A stretch of DNA of 64,000 nt, taken from assembly GCF_009688965.1 (NCBI RefSeq), contig NZ_AP021875.1:1612001-1676000 (forward strand), in the 5' to 3' direction. This DNA is from Desulfosarcina widdelii. Its GTDB lineage: Bacteria; Desulfobacterota; Desulfobacteria; Desulfobacterales; Desulfosarcinaceae. This document shows positions 1 to 8,323 of the stretch, in pieces (positions within the stretch are counted from its first letter, which is position 1; each line of letters opens with the position of its first letter). The notes beneath the pieces were generated by a model. The model was not told the origin of the DNA and ran no database searches. It saw nothing but the letters and a program-made list of their open reading frames with translations. Made by a program: the position numbers and the translations under genes.

Positions 1-372
1 GGTCCGCTTCGATCCGCTTTGACCGTGGCTGGCCATGGCCACCAGGTCGACCTTTTCCCGCTCGGCTGTATCGAGGATGCCTGCCACCACGCTGCCGCGG
101 GCGATGGAAATCCGGGCCTCGATCCCCACGGGACGCCAGCGGTCAACAATTTTCTGGAGGTAGGACCGCTTTTCTTTGATGCGGGCACGGCGTTTTTCCA
201 GAAAATCGTTTACGTCGATCACTTCGTCGCGCCCAAGCATCAGGTTGGCGGTTTCGTCAACGTATAGCAGGATCACAACAGACTTCAGGCTCAAAGCCAG
301 GGGCTCCACATGGGGCAAAATGGCCTGTGCACGCTCCGAGCCATCCAGGGGAACGAGAATGGTTTTATACAT
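1..372 (-). CDS. Universal stress protein (UspA family), C-terminus beyond window
   Basis: The visible 124 codons begin MYKTILVPLDGSERA, the typical first beta strand and nucleotide-facing loop of a UspA domain, and run to VAMASHGQSGSKR, which matches the start of the MASHG-x2-G-x2-R segment that closes the ATP-binding site in this family. The ATG at 372 is preceded by AAAGGAGA at good spacing. The gene runs off the left edge, so the last part of the domain is missing. UspA proteins are small cytoplasmic stress-response proteins. This one sits downstream of Hsp20 and PilZ genes on the same strand, which fits a stress cluster. Family assignment is firm; the exact role is not known. Confidence 0.9.
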   Translation of the reverse strand, partial: MYKTILVPLDGSERAQAILPHVEPLALSLKSVVILLYVDETANLMLGRDEVIDVNDFLEKRRARIKEKRSYLQKIVDRWRPVGIEARISIARGSVVAGILDTAEREKVDLVAMASHGQSGSKRT

Positions 373-549
373 GGCTGCGGTTCTCCTTTGTCGCTGACAT
401 CGGTCCGTTTTATGGCTTTTCTGCATCGAACGGGGCTCGTGTTCCGAGAGCTGGCGCTTCCATACATTTCTCCCTTTGCCGCTGTCCACGGTAATGGACA
501 ATGGTCGTCTGGATTTTTGGCAAAACCTGTTTGCTGCCGGAAGGCTTTT

Positions 550-891
550 TTAATCAAGGTATCTTACACCCATGCCGTATCGGGTCGTCTCTTTATCGCC
601 CATGGCCTGCTGCCATTTGACTTCCGCCAGGCAGAAAGACCGCGGCCATTGGTCGCTGTCCACCGACGCGGGGACCGACGGATACTGCTCCATCCTCAGT
701 ATGAGAATGGTTCCCGATTTAAATGGATGGGAAGTTTCGATATATGACCCGTTGCGGGAAAAATTTCGCATTACGCCTTCCACTTTGCGAAAAATGCCAC
801 CGCTGGTATAGGGCTTACAAATAATATGGGCCCGCGTATGATTTCGCAAAGTGGTCCGCCGGGTCTTTTCCTTTTTCGATGTGGTTTTCAT
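550..891 (-). CDS. PilZ domain protein
   Basis: A 113-residue protein with a basic N-terminus (MKTTSKKEKTRR), then a single beta-barrel domain: RNFSRNGSYIETSHPF resembles the PilZ N-x-S-x2-G signature, and AEVKWQ and YGMGVRYLD match the later PilZ strands. PilZ domains bind cyclic di-GMP and relay it to motility, exopolysaccharide or other outputs. The first arginine pair of the RxxxR motif is not clear-cut, so ligand binding is uncertain. The ATG follows GGAGGGGAA. The gene lies between Hsp20 and a Usp gene on the same strand. An HD-GYP protein with the opposite chemistry is encoded further along the window. Confidence 0.75.
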   Translation of the reverse strand: MKTTSKKEKTRRTTLRNHTRAHIICKPYTSGGIFRKVEGVMRNFSRNGSYIETSHPFKSGTILILRMEQYPSVPASVDSDQWPRSFCLAEVKWQQAMGDKETTRYGMGVRYLD

Positions 892-950
892 TTCCCCTCC
901 ATCTTGTAGGGCATCGGGCTTGACGATTCGATCCTACGGTCAACCACCGG

Positions 951-1412
951 TCAACCGGATTTAATGTCGATTTTTTTGGTTTCGGACGACTGAATCTTCT
1001 TGAATACCAGCTTCAGAACCCCCTTTTTGTAAGTGGCGTCAATGTTCTTTGGATCGACGTCGGCAGACAACTGCAGCATGCGGCTGAAAGTGCCGTAGCT
1101 TCTCTCCACCCGGTGAACGTTTTCGCCCTTGTCTTCCTTTTCCTGTTTTTTCTCGCCGCTGATCGTCAGGGTCCGGCGATCCAGCTTCACATCGATATCG
1201 CCGACCTCGCATCCCGGAATCTCGGCCTGGACCGTAATATCGTCCTTGCCTTCGACCACGTCCACCCGCGGGGCCCAGTCCCCTTCTCCGAAAAATCGAC
1301 GTGAAATGGGCAAATCCATGTCGAAAAAACGGTTGAAGAGGCTGTCCATTTCATCTCTGAAACGAACCAGTTCCCGGCCGGACCGCCTTCTATGGGGCAT
1401 CAGATCGAACAT
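951..1412 (-). CDS. Hsp20/alpha-crystallin family small heat shock protein
   Basis: This 153-residue protein has the standard layout: a short N-terminal arm with phenylalanines (FRDEMDSLFNRFF), an alpha-crystallin domain from about residue 45 (WAPRVDVVEGKDDITVQAE) to about 140, and the diagnostic late-domain motif GVLKLVFKK. Small heat shock proteins hold unfolding proteins in a refoldable state without using ATP. It has normal family length. It lies in a minus-strand cluster with stress and signalling genes. No clear heat-shock promoter was recognised upstream. Confidence 0.93.
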   Translation of the reverse strand: MFDLMPHRRRSGRELVRFRDEMDSLFNRFFDMDLPISRRFFGEGDWAPRVDVVEGKDDITVQAEIPGCEVGDIDVKLDRRTLTISGEKKQEKEDKGENVHRVERSYGTFSRMLQLSADVDPKNIDATYKKGVLKLVFKKIQSSETKKIDIKSG

Positions 1413-1430
1413 GACATCACCTCCTGGTTG

Positions 1431-1820
1431 CTAATCGGTTGACATCGGATCGGACATCCGCTGTATGGTTGGTTCATCAGCGATTTTTTCATCTTTCGGC
1501 AGCACAATGGCGGCAACGGGGAGATCGTGATGGTTCCCTCCACTTTCCATCGGAGCTTGCCCCCCTCTGGGGGACAGAAATACCGCCACCGTACCGCTTC
1601 GGTTTTCGCAAAGATCGCATCCGGGCGTCGCAAAGAAGAAGCCGATAACCCGGCCGTCCTTATCGACCCACACTCGACCGATGACGAGGGGGGAAGAACT
1701 GGCAGCGGTTTCCGTTGAACCAGTCGGCACCGCGGAAGGCATCGGATTGGTGCACGCCAGCGCCCCGATCAAAATGGCCCCCCAAAGGGATATGCAGATA
1801 CCGGTTGGTTTGGGCTTCAT
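1431..1820 (-). CDS. Putative small exported lipoprotein, function unknown
   Basis: A 129-residue protein with a hydrophobic N-terminal segment (residues 8-22) ending in ALAC, an atypical lipobox with Cys23 as the possible lipidated residue. The remaining chain includes a strand-like segment (VIGRVWVDKDGRVIGFFF) followed by a CxxC pair (PGCDLCEN) and no recognisable domain. The start at 1820 has a purine-rich GGGGAGGG upstream. Position directly upstream of hsp20 on the same strand suggests co-transcription. I do not recognise the family; a signal peptide rather than lipidation is equally possible. Confidence 0.5.
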   Translation of the reverse strand: MKPKPTGICISLWGAILIGALACTNPMPSAVPTGSTETAASSSPLVIGRVWVDKDGRVIGFFFATPGCDLCENRSGTVAVFLSPRGGQAPMESGGNHHDLPVAAIVLPKDEKIADEPTIQRMSDPMSTD

Positions 1821-1964
1821 AAGTCTGCCCTCCCCTGTACCCTGCCATGCCTGGCATTTGACCCCCGCACAAAGATTGTCGACGGGGTCGCTGCCATCGT
1901 CAACGACCGGCCGCCATGGCCTGCCGGTATATCAAAGGCCGAAGAGTATTCAAATCAATCCCGG

Positions 1965-2273
1965 TCAGAGTTGGATCACCGAGTTCTGACTGTCTCCATA
2001 AGGTGTTGGCAAATGACCGTCGGCATCGGGATCATTCTCCCAGTGAGACGATCCCAGTAAATAGCGGAATTGGTAGGAACGTCCGGTTTCCAGGTCCACG
2101 GTCGTGCTGAAGCCGCCGTTTTTCATTCGTTTCATTGGATTGGCCGAGAGGGACCAGTCATTGAACTCCCCCACCACATGAGCGCTTTTGGCTGTGTCTC
2201 CCATGGTCCCGGAAATTTTAAAAGTGACTTTGCACACGGGCCTGGTTTTCAAGAACTGTTTACGAATTCCCAT
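1965..2273 (-). CDS. Stand-alone CBM48/AMPK-type glycogen-binding domain protein
   Basis: The protein is about 102 residues and consists of one early-set beta-sandwich: VTFKISGTMGDTAKSAHVVGEFNDWS, then NPMKRMKNGGFSTTVDLE, then YQFRYLLGSSHWENDPDAD. The VGEFNDWS and YQFRYLL motifs are characteristic of CBM48/isoamylase-N domains, which bind alpha-glucans in glycogen-metabolising enzymes and AMPK. The start MGIRKQF at 2273 is chosen because GGAGG lies six bases upstream. An upstream in-frame ATG at 2303 has no such site. No catalytic domain is attached. Similar small proteins occur in deltaproteobacteria, so a regulatory or scaffolding role is plausible but unproven. Confidence 0.75.
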   Translation of the reverse strand: MGIRKQFLKTRPVCKVTFKISGTMGDTAKSAHVVGEFNDWSLSANPMKRMKNGGFSTTVDLETGRSYQFRYLLGSSHWENDPDADGHLPTPYGDSQNSVIQL

Positions 2274-2366
2274 CTTCTTCCTCCATTGCGTCCGTGGTTC
2301 CATCCAAACGAGTCCTCACGCTTCCTCGCCATCCGGCATGGGTACAGCTTTTCTTCCCTTTTTGAT

Positions 2367-2644
2367 TCACGCCTCCTGAAACACACCGCTAAATCGGCCG
2401 TTGATCTCGACGTTCGCCGGACAGACTTCCAACCCTGACATGTGTGGCAACAAAACATCTAGGCCGAATGCATTGATCGTTCTCAGACCATCCGTATCGA
2501 TGGTCACTTTTATGGATTGTTTCACGCCCTTGTCCAACGCCTAAAACAGTCCCGGGCCGACGAAGCATCGAAATCGCCGAACACTTCCAGCAGCATGCGT
2601 TGGAGGCTTCTCTCTCTGGTCAAAATTTGAAAATTATTCGCCAT
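2367..2644 (-). pseudogene. STAS-like domain gene broken by a frameshift near 2541-2547
   Basis: An ATG at 2644 with AGGAG upstream opens a 40-codon frame: MANNFQILTRERSLQRMLLE, then VFGDFDASSARDCF. It then goes out of frame and stops at 2522. The continuation is in another frame: ALDKGVKQSIKVTIDTDGLR, then TINAFGLDVLLPHMSGL, ending at 2367. Joined, the product would be about 92 residues and reads like the small STAS-type proteins of sulfate reducers (GDFDxSSA ... IDTxGL..I..FG.DVL). One missing base in TTTTAG at about 2541-2547 would restore it. The two pieces also overlap as GTGA, so separate translation is formally possible. Sequencing error, true pseudogene and recoding cannot be told apart here. 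Confidence 0.6.
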
Positions 2645-2868
2645 CAATTCTCCTGACAAGGGCTGAGCAATGAAATTGCCATACTTGTACAATAAACATA
2701 GCAAAATTCCCGCCAAGGACAACGCTGATCGAAAGCAATGTCTTTCCATACGGTTATGATCAACCGAAGGATCGCCGCCCCAAGGCATGGTGTTGAACTT
2801 TTTTACATCCTGGAAAGCATCCCTACGAGATGTGCTTCGTCTGAGCAGTACCAAATACCGGTGGGATC

Positions 2869-3384
2869 TTAGGGTAACCAACTTATGAGGTGGTTGCCGC
2901 AGGCGACCTCAATACTTTTTTTAAGAGACTGCAGGGTAAACGGTTTGAACAGAAGTCCGTCGATCACATTGGTCCCGCTCACCAGATCTCTGATCGTCGC
3001 CGGGCAATGGCCGGTCATCATGACAACCCGCGTACCGGAATACTTGCTTTTAATCTCATCGGCCAGCTCCAGACCGTCCATGAAAGGCATGTCGTAATCG
3101 GTGATCACAAGTTTAAAATACGCTTTGCGAAGGCTGGAAAGTGCGTCCACCGGTCCCTGGCAGTTCACGGTCCGATACCCCAGATGCGTGGTCATCTTAG
3201 CAACCAATTCCAGAATGTTTGGATCGTCGTCCACGACCAGAATCCGGCTGGCATCGGAACCTACCCCCATGCCATCCTTATCTTCTAAGGCGTAGTCGGG
3301 CAAGACGGGATGCTCTATCCCTGAAGATACTTGCTGGAGGTCAACCAACCGCGATCCCCAATGCCGACTCATTGTGTAGGTCAT
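2869..3384 (-). CDS. Single-domain (receiver-only) response regulator
   Basis: A 171-residue protein from the ATG at 3384, chosen because GGAGGGAAG lies just upstream. The longer frame to 3498 lacks a ribosome site. After a 45-residue non-conserved leader the receiver domain runs from SRILVVDDDPN to the end. The acidic pair D52/D53, phospho-acceptor D96 (ITDYDMPFMDG), T124 (MMTGH) and K147 (FKPF) are all present, so it should be phosphorylatable. No output domain follows, so it likely acts by protein contact, like CheY or Spo0F. No histidine kinase is adjacent. The downstream gene on this strand is the broken STAS-like gene, 224 bases away. Confidence 0.88.
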   Translation of the reverse strand: MTYTMSRHWGSRLVDLQQVSSGIEHPVLPDYALEDKDGMGVGSDASRILVVDDDPNILELVAKMTTHLGYRTVNCQGPVDALSSLRKAYFKLVITDYDMPFMDGLELADEIKSKYSGTRVVMMTGHCPATIRDLVSGTNVIDGLLFKPFTLQSLKKSIEVACGNHLISWLP

Positions 3385-4058
3385 CTTCCCTCCAGATCCA
3401 TAACAACTCTGGTGAAACGCTGGTCTCCTCCCGCTTGAAATACTCAACGGCCTGCATAGGAAACGATCTTTCATTGCAAAAGAGGCGCAGGCACACACGA
3501 TCTATTTAGCAAAAAGTGTCAACGTACGGGCGGGGTTACAACCATTCAATGGTCAGTCAGCGCACGTACGGTAAACGGTTTGTCAATTTTGTTTTTACCG
3601 CAAGAACCGATAGGATAACAATTCGCACAAGTGCCCAATTTGGGTGTGTCCCTTGGGTACTTTTGCTTATTGCAGATTCGTTATATCGAAAACAATCCCT
3701 TTCATTTCGGCTCAAACGTATTATAATTGTAACATAGTTAATATTTATTGCTTCCCCCATTCAACTGTCAGTGCTTCTTCCACGCTGTAAAATAATCCGG
3801 CATCGAGGCTATATACGGATGTCCGTTCGAACTGCTGGATTGCCAACCGCGGAAAGAGACTGCCCGCTCCGACCGTTCCGTCTTTATATATATATCTTAA
3901 CTACTGATTTTATATACGATAACAATAGAAATACGAGCGAAATCCAAGGCATTTACGAATGAATCCGGATTGATGTTGGGTATCGATTCAAAAGCCGGGT
4001 AATGCCTTCAAACATGGTGTTCGGATTGCAAGGTTCTTTCAAATAGGAAGAGATGTTT
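3385..4058. other. AT-rich intergenic region between divergent response regulator and lon
   Basis: This 670-base stretch is distinctly AT-richer than its surroundings and carries no ORF with a credible start and ribosome site. The short frames present have no coding character. It separates two divergent transcription units and must hold their promoters, but I could not identify convincing -35/-10 pairs or a heat-shock promoter for lon. It contains an alternating AT tract near 3885-3900. Confidence 0.5.
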
Positions 4059-6602
4059 ATGGCAAACCAAAAGAGGATGAAACTTTGGATGGTAAATGCA
4101 ACCTCTTTCTTGATTCGCCTTATCCACGGCAACCAGACTGAAACCATGGAAGAAACCCCTTTAAAGAAAAATGAACGTAACGCCATTTTGAAACAGATTC
4201 CACGCGAAGTTGGCATCCTGCCTCTGCGTGACGTGGTGGCCTATCCTTATATGGTGCTTCCCCTGGCCGTGGCTATCCCTGCGCTGATAAAATTGATCGA
4301 AGACGCCGTGGATGGCAGCCAGATGATCGGGTTGATCACCACTAAAGAACCGGGTGTCGATATGCCCTCACCCTGGCAGGTTCACGAGGTAGGGACGGTT
4401 GCCCACATCCACCGTGCGGTGAAAACTCCCGGCAACCATCTGCATGTGATCGTGCAGGGCATCGAGCGATTCCGTGTAAATGTCTGGCGAAGAACCGACC
4501 CCTACCTGCAGGCCAGGATCGAATTGAGCCCTGAGCGCATCGAGGAGGGGATCGAATTGGACGCCCTCAAGCGACGCCTGCAGTTTCTTGCACGGGAAGT
4601 GGTGACCCTTATGCCCAATGTTCCCGAGGACGCCGGCTCATTTTTGGAAAATATCGAGGACCCCCGCTACCTGGCCTACCTCGTGGCCGCCAACTCGCGC
4701 ATCAAAGCGCCCACCAGCCAGAAAATTCTGGAAATCGATGACCTCAACGACAAATTACGGGCTCTGATTTCCCTGCTCTCCAGGGAAAAAGAGGTTCTCT
4801 CCCTTGACCACAAGATCCAGGCCGAAGCCCACGAGGAGATCGGCAGGGCCCAGCGTGATTATTACCTGCGCCAGCAGTTGAAAGCCATTCAGAAAGAACT
4901 GGGCGAAGAAAGCGAGGTGGAAGACGAAATCGCAGAGTATGAGGAAAAGCTTAAAAAAGCGACCCTGCCCGCCGAAGCTCTGGAGGAGGCCCGGCGGGAG
5001 TTGCGCCGCCTCAAAGGCATGCACCCCAGTTCGGCGGAACATTCGGTCATCAAGACCTACCTGAACTGGCTGGTGGAGCTTCCCTGGAACACCTTGAGCG
5101 ACGATTGCATGGACATCCCTCACGTCCGGGTCATCCTGAACGAAGACCACTACGACCTGGAAGATGTCAAGGACCGCCTGATCGAATATCTGGCCGTCAA
5201 GAAGCTGGTCCGTGAACGCCAGGATCCGGCCGACAGCGGGGAAAAAGAAGAATACGCCCAAATGACAGGAACCCTGCTCTGCTTCGTTGGGCCTCCCGGG
5301 GTGGGCAAGACCAGCCTCGGCCAAAGCATCGCCAGGGCATTGGGAAGACGATTCACACGCATGAGTCTGGGAGGTATTCGGGACGAAGCAGAGATCCGCG
5401 GCCACCGGCGCACTTACATCGGCGCCATGCCTGGCCGAATCATTCAAGCCATTCGACGGGCCGGTACTCGCAATCCGGTTTTCATGCTGGACGAAATCGA
5501 CAAAGTGGGCAGCGACTGGCGCGGCGACCCCAGCAGCGCCCTGCTGGAGGTATTGGATCCAGCCCAGAACCATGCTTTTCGTGACCACTATCTGGACGTG
5601 GACTTCGATCTGAGCGAAATAATGTTCATCACCACCGCCAATCAGTTGGAGACCATCCCGCCCCCTCTTCAGGACCGCATGGAAACCATTGCCCTGGAGG
5701 GCTACACCGAACACGAAAAGATGCATATCGCCAGAAACCACTTGGTGCCCCGGCAGATGAAAGCCAACGGCCTGCGTCCCGAAGAAATCCGTTTCGACGA
5801 TGCGGCCCTTGCCTGCATCATTCGCGACTACACGCGAGAGGCCGGCGTACGCAACCTGGAGCGCCGTATTGCTGCCGTCTGCCGGAAAACAGCCGTGGAC
5901 ATCTCCTCTGGTGTGCCGGGAGTGCCGGGGATCACCCCGAAGCGTGTCCGTGAGCTGTTAAAAAAACCGCTGTTCGAATCCGAACTGTCCGAATCTGTCG
6001 ATATTCCGGGAATTGCCACCGGACTTTCCGTTACCGCTTACGGCGGAGAAATTCTCTTTATCGAGGCCACGTGCATTCCCGGCAAGGGAGAATTGACCAT
6101 CACCGGCCACCTGGGGGATGTGATGATGGAAAGCGCCCGCATCGCACACAGCTATGTCCGCTCCAAGGCAGGCGAACTGGATATTGAAGTCAAACGCTTC
6201 AAGGCAACCGACACTCACCTGCACGTACCGGCCGGCGCGATTCCCAAGGACGGACCGTCCGCTGGTTTGGCTATGGTACTGGCTATGGCCAGTGTCTACA
6301 CGGGACGGCCGGTGCACAGTGACATGGGCTTTACCGGCGAGGTAACCCTGCGGGGTCGCGTACTGGCCGTGGGCGGCATCAAGACCAAGGTACTGGCCGC
6401 CCATCGGGCTGGCCTGCGTTCGGTGATCCTGCCGCAGTGCAATGAACGCGACCTGGACGAACTGCCATCCGAGGTCAAAGGGGAAGTGGAGATCCGGTTG
6501 GTCGACCGGGTCGAAGATGCGATAAAAATCGCGCTACTACCTCCAGAAATCACCAGTGCGGGCTGCGACGAGGCGGTGTCCAAACCAAAGGAGGCCGGAT
6601 GA
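4059..6602 (+). CDS. lon: ATP-dependent Lon protease (LonA type)
   Basis: Lon degrades damaged and regulatory proteins in the cytoplasm as a hexameric AAA+ serine protease. The N-terminal substrate domain begins around VGILPLRDVVAYPYMVLPL. A coiled coil follows. Walker A is GPPGVGKTS (about residues 412-420) and Walker B is FMLDEIDK (about 476-484). The protease domain has the catalytic serine in KDGPSAGLAM (about 735) and lysine in GGIKTKVLAA (about 777). Length is about 847 residues, normal for LonA. GGAAG lies eight bases before the ATG at 4059; an ATG two codons earlier is an alternative. The first 40 residues are an extra basic extension. The next gene overlaps by four bases (ATGA). Confidence 0.96.
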   Translation: MANQKRMKLWMVNATSFLIRLIHGNQTETMEETPLKKNERNAILKQIPREVGILPLRDVVAYPYMVLPLAVAIPALIKLIEDAVDGSQMIGLITTKEPGVDMPSPWQVHEVGTVAHIHRAVKTPGNHLHVIVQGIERFRVNVWRRTDPYLQARIELSPERIEEGIELDALKRRLQFLAREVVTLMPNVPEDAGSFLENIEDPRYLAYLVAANSRIKAPTSQKILEIDDLNDKLRALISLLSREKEVLSLDHKIQAEAHEEIGRAQRDYYLRQQLKAIQKELGEESEVEDEIAEYEEKLKKATLPAEALEEARRELRRLKGMHPSSAEHSVIKTYLNWLVELPWNTLSDDCMDIPHVRVILNEDHYDLEDVKDRLIEYLAVKKLVRERQDPADSGEKEEYAQMTGTLLCFVGPPGVGKTSLGQSIARALGRRFTRMSLGGIRDEAEIRGHRRTYIGAMPGRIIQAIRRAGTRNPVFMLDEIDKVGSDWRGDPSSALLEVLDPAQNHAFRDHYLDVDFDLSEIMFITTANQLETIPPPLQDRMETIALEGYTEHEKMHIARNHLVPRQMKANGLRPEEIRFDDAALACIIRDYTREAGVRNLERRIAAVCRKTAVDISSGVPGVPGITPKRVRELLKKPLFESELSESVDIPGIATGLSVTAYGGEILFIEATCIPGKGELTITGHLGDVMMESARIAHSYVRSKAGELDIEVKRFKATDTHLHVPAGAIPKDGPSAGLAMVLAMASVYTGRPVHSDMGFTGEVTLRGRVLAVGGIKTKVLAAHRAGLRSVILPQCNERDLDELPSEVKGEVEIRLVDRVEDAIKIALLPPEITSAGCDEAVSKPKEAG

Positions 6603-8323
6603 CTGCCCATCATCAAACGGCAATCCTTGAAGCCATGATGCAGTCCGGCTTCTATCCGCATCCGGCGCCATCGATCCAGCGGCAGGAAACCCACATCTCC
6701 ACGGTTTTTCTCACCGGCCGCTGGGTCTACAAGATCAAAAAGCCGGTGGACCTGGGATTTCTGGATTTCTCGACCCTCGAAAAGCGCCGGCAATATTGCC
6801 GACAGGAGGTCGCCTTGAACCGCCGCCTTTCGGAAGGCGTCTATATCGGCGTCGTGCCCATTACCCGTCACAACGGATGCTACGCGTTGAACGGACCGGG
6901 CGAGACGGTTGAGGTTGCCGTGAAAATGCATCAGTTGAACGAATCGGATGTAATGGCCGATCACCTGCGCCGGGGCGCCTTGACCGGCAGGCATATCGAA
7001 ATGCTGGTTGATCGGCTGGTCGATTTTTACGCCCACACCGCAGCCGATTGTGAGATGGATCCGACCCAGGCGCCGGCCTGGGAGATGAATCTACAGGAGG
7101 TCGACCGGTTTGCCGGCGCTTGGATTGACCGGCGGTCTTTCGATTTCGTCCGGGCCGCTACCCAATCCTTTGTCCGTACCCGAGGTTCCCTTTTCCGGCG
7201 GCGCCGGGAAAGTCGCAAGATCAAAGACGGCCACGGGGATTTGCGGACCGACCACATCTACTTTTCCGCCAACGGCATCCAGGTCATCGACTGCATCGAA
7301 TTCAGCCCCCACCTGCGCTGCCTGGACGTCGTCAGCGACTTGGCCTTCCTCTCCATGGATCTGGAATTTTTGGGGTTCCCAGATCAGGCCCGCAACCTGA
7401 TTCGATTGTACGTCAGTCAGGCCGACGATCTCGAAGCTCTGCCGCTGCTGGATTTCTACCGCTGCTACCGGGCGATGGTGCGCTGTAAGGTGAGTTGCTA
7501 TTGTATTGAGAAAGGCGGGTTGACGGACACCACCCGAAAGGCGCTCGTACAAACCGCCGGCCGATACCTGGCCCTGGCCCGGAGTTACACCGAAGCTTTC
7601 AGCCAGCCGACCCTATGGATGGTTGGCGGCCTGCCCGCGTCCGGAAAAAGTACCGTCGCCAAGGCGCTGGCAAGGGCCCATGATATTTGCGTAATCCGCT
7701 CGGACGCGGTCCGTAAGGCACATTTTGCCGATGGACCGGAAAGGTCCGGGACAACAGCCTTCGAACAAGGCATTTACAAGGCCGGTGCCACCGAGGCCAC
7801 CTACAACCGAATGGCTGCCATGGCGGCGGAAAATCTTAAAAAAGGGTGCAGCGTGATTCTCGACGCCACCTTCAGCCGTCAGGTCCACCGCGATCAGGCA
7901 CTGCGGGTGGCCCAATATCACCACGCCATGCCGATCTTCGTGGAATGTCATGCTGCGGATGCACTTTTGTCAGAGCGACTGAAACGGCGGGATACCGAGC
8001 CGTCTCTTTCCGATGCCCGTCTGGTCCATCTCAAAGCATTCAAAAAGCGCTTCGAACCGGTGGACACGATAGGAGGTGTGGGGGCCCATATCCGCGTCGA
8101 TACCGCACGGCCCGTTCGCGAATGCCTGCACCGCATTCTGCTCTCAAATGCACTCACTTCCAGCAGGCGCCGTAAGACGGAAGCCACCCCGGCAATGTGC
8201 GACCGCCGAATACCATCGGTTTTAAGAACAGGAGCACTGAGTCAACCGACACAAAGGAGGCTGATATGTTCAACCGCATCCTGGCGGCGACCGATATCGC
8301 TACCACACCCGACGCACCGGTAG
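6599..8323 (+). CDS. Aminoglycoside phosphotransferase-like / P-loop kinase fusion protein
   Basis: The first ~330 residues form a protein-kinase-like APH fold: VYKIKKPVDLGFLDF carries the ATP-contacting lysine region, and GHGDLRTDHIYF with downstream QVIDCIEF match the HGDL...D catalytic and metal motifs, with TDH replacing the usual xxN. From about residue 340 a gluconate-kinase-like P-loop domain begins (GGLPASGKSTVAKAL), with ILDATFSR later. Such two-domain proteins are widespread in environmental bacteria but their substrate is unknown. The gene overlaps lon by four bases and the following usp gene by 58 bases, so the last ~20 residues are probably not conserved. Drug resistance should not be inferred from the APH fold. 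Confidence 0.85.
   Translation: MTAHHQTAILEAMMQSGFYPHPAPSIQRQETHISTVFLTGRWVYKIKKPVDLGFLDFSTLEKRRQYCRQEVALNRRLSEGVYIGVVPITRHNGCYALNGPGETVEVAVKMHQLNESDVMADHLRRGALTGRHIEMLVDRLVDFYAHTAADCEMDPTQAPAWEMNLQEVDRFAGAWIDRRSFDFVRAATQSFVRTRGSLFRRRRESRKIKDGHGDLRTDHIYFSANGIQVIDCIEFSPHLRCLDVVSDLAFLSMDLEFLGFPDQARNLIRLYVSQADDLEALPLLDFYRCYRAMVRCKVSCYCIEKGGLTDTTRKALVQTAGRYLALARSYTEAFSQPTLWMVGGLPASGKSTVAKALARAHDICVIRSDAVRKAHFADGPERSGTTAFEQGIYKAGATEATYNRMAAMAAENLKKGCSVILDATFSRQVHRDQALRVAQYHHAMPIFVECHAADALLSERLKRRDTEPSLSDARLVHLKAFKKRFEPVDTIGGVGAHIRVDTARPVRECLHRILLSNALTSSRRRKTEATPAMCDRRIPSVLRTGALSQPTQRRLICSTASWRRPISLPHPTHR

Noticed and set aside
3610-3626. Sequence similar to the lac operator half (GGATAACAATT)
   Set aside because: Only one half-like string, no symmetric partner, and no lac genes or LacI-family regulator nearby.
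4755-5741. Long minus-strand frame of 328 codons inside lon
   Set aside because: Lies wholly antisense to a confidently assigned gene, with no known domain; long antisense frames are expected in GC-rich coding DNA.
8266-8323. 58-base overlap of the kinase fusion and the tandem usp gene as a possible frameshift
   Set aside because: Both frames are intact and the usp start has a strong ribosome site; the extra C-terminus is simply variable.
6599-8323. Aminoglycoside resistance gene
   Set aside because: The APH-like fold is shared with many kinases; the attached P-loop domain and location beside lon do not suggest drug resistance.
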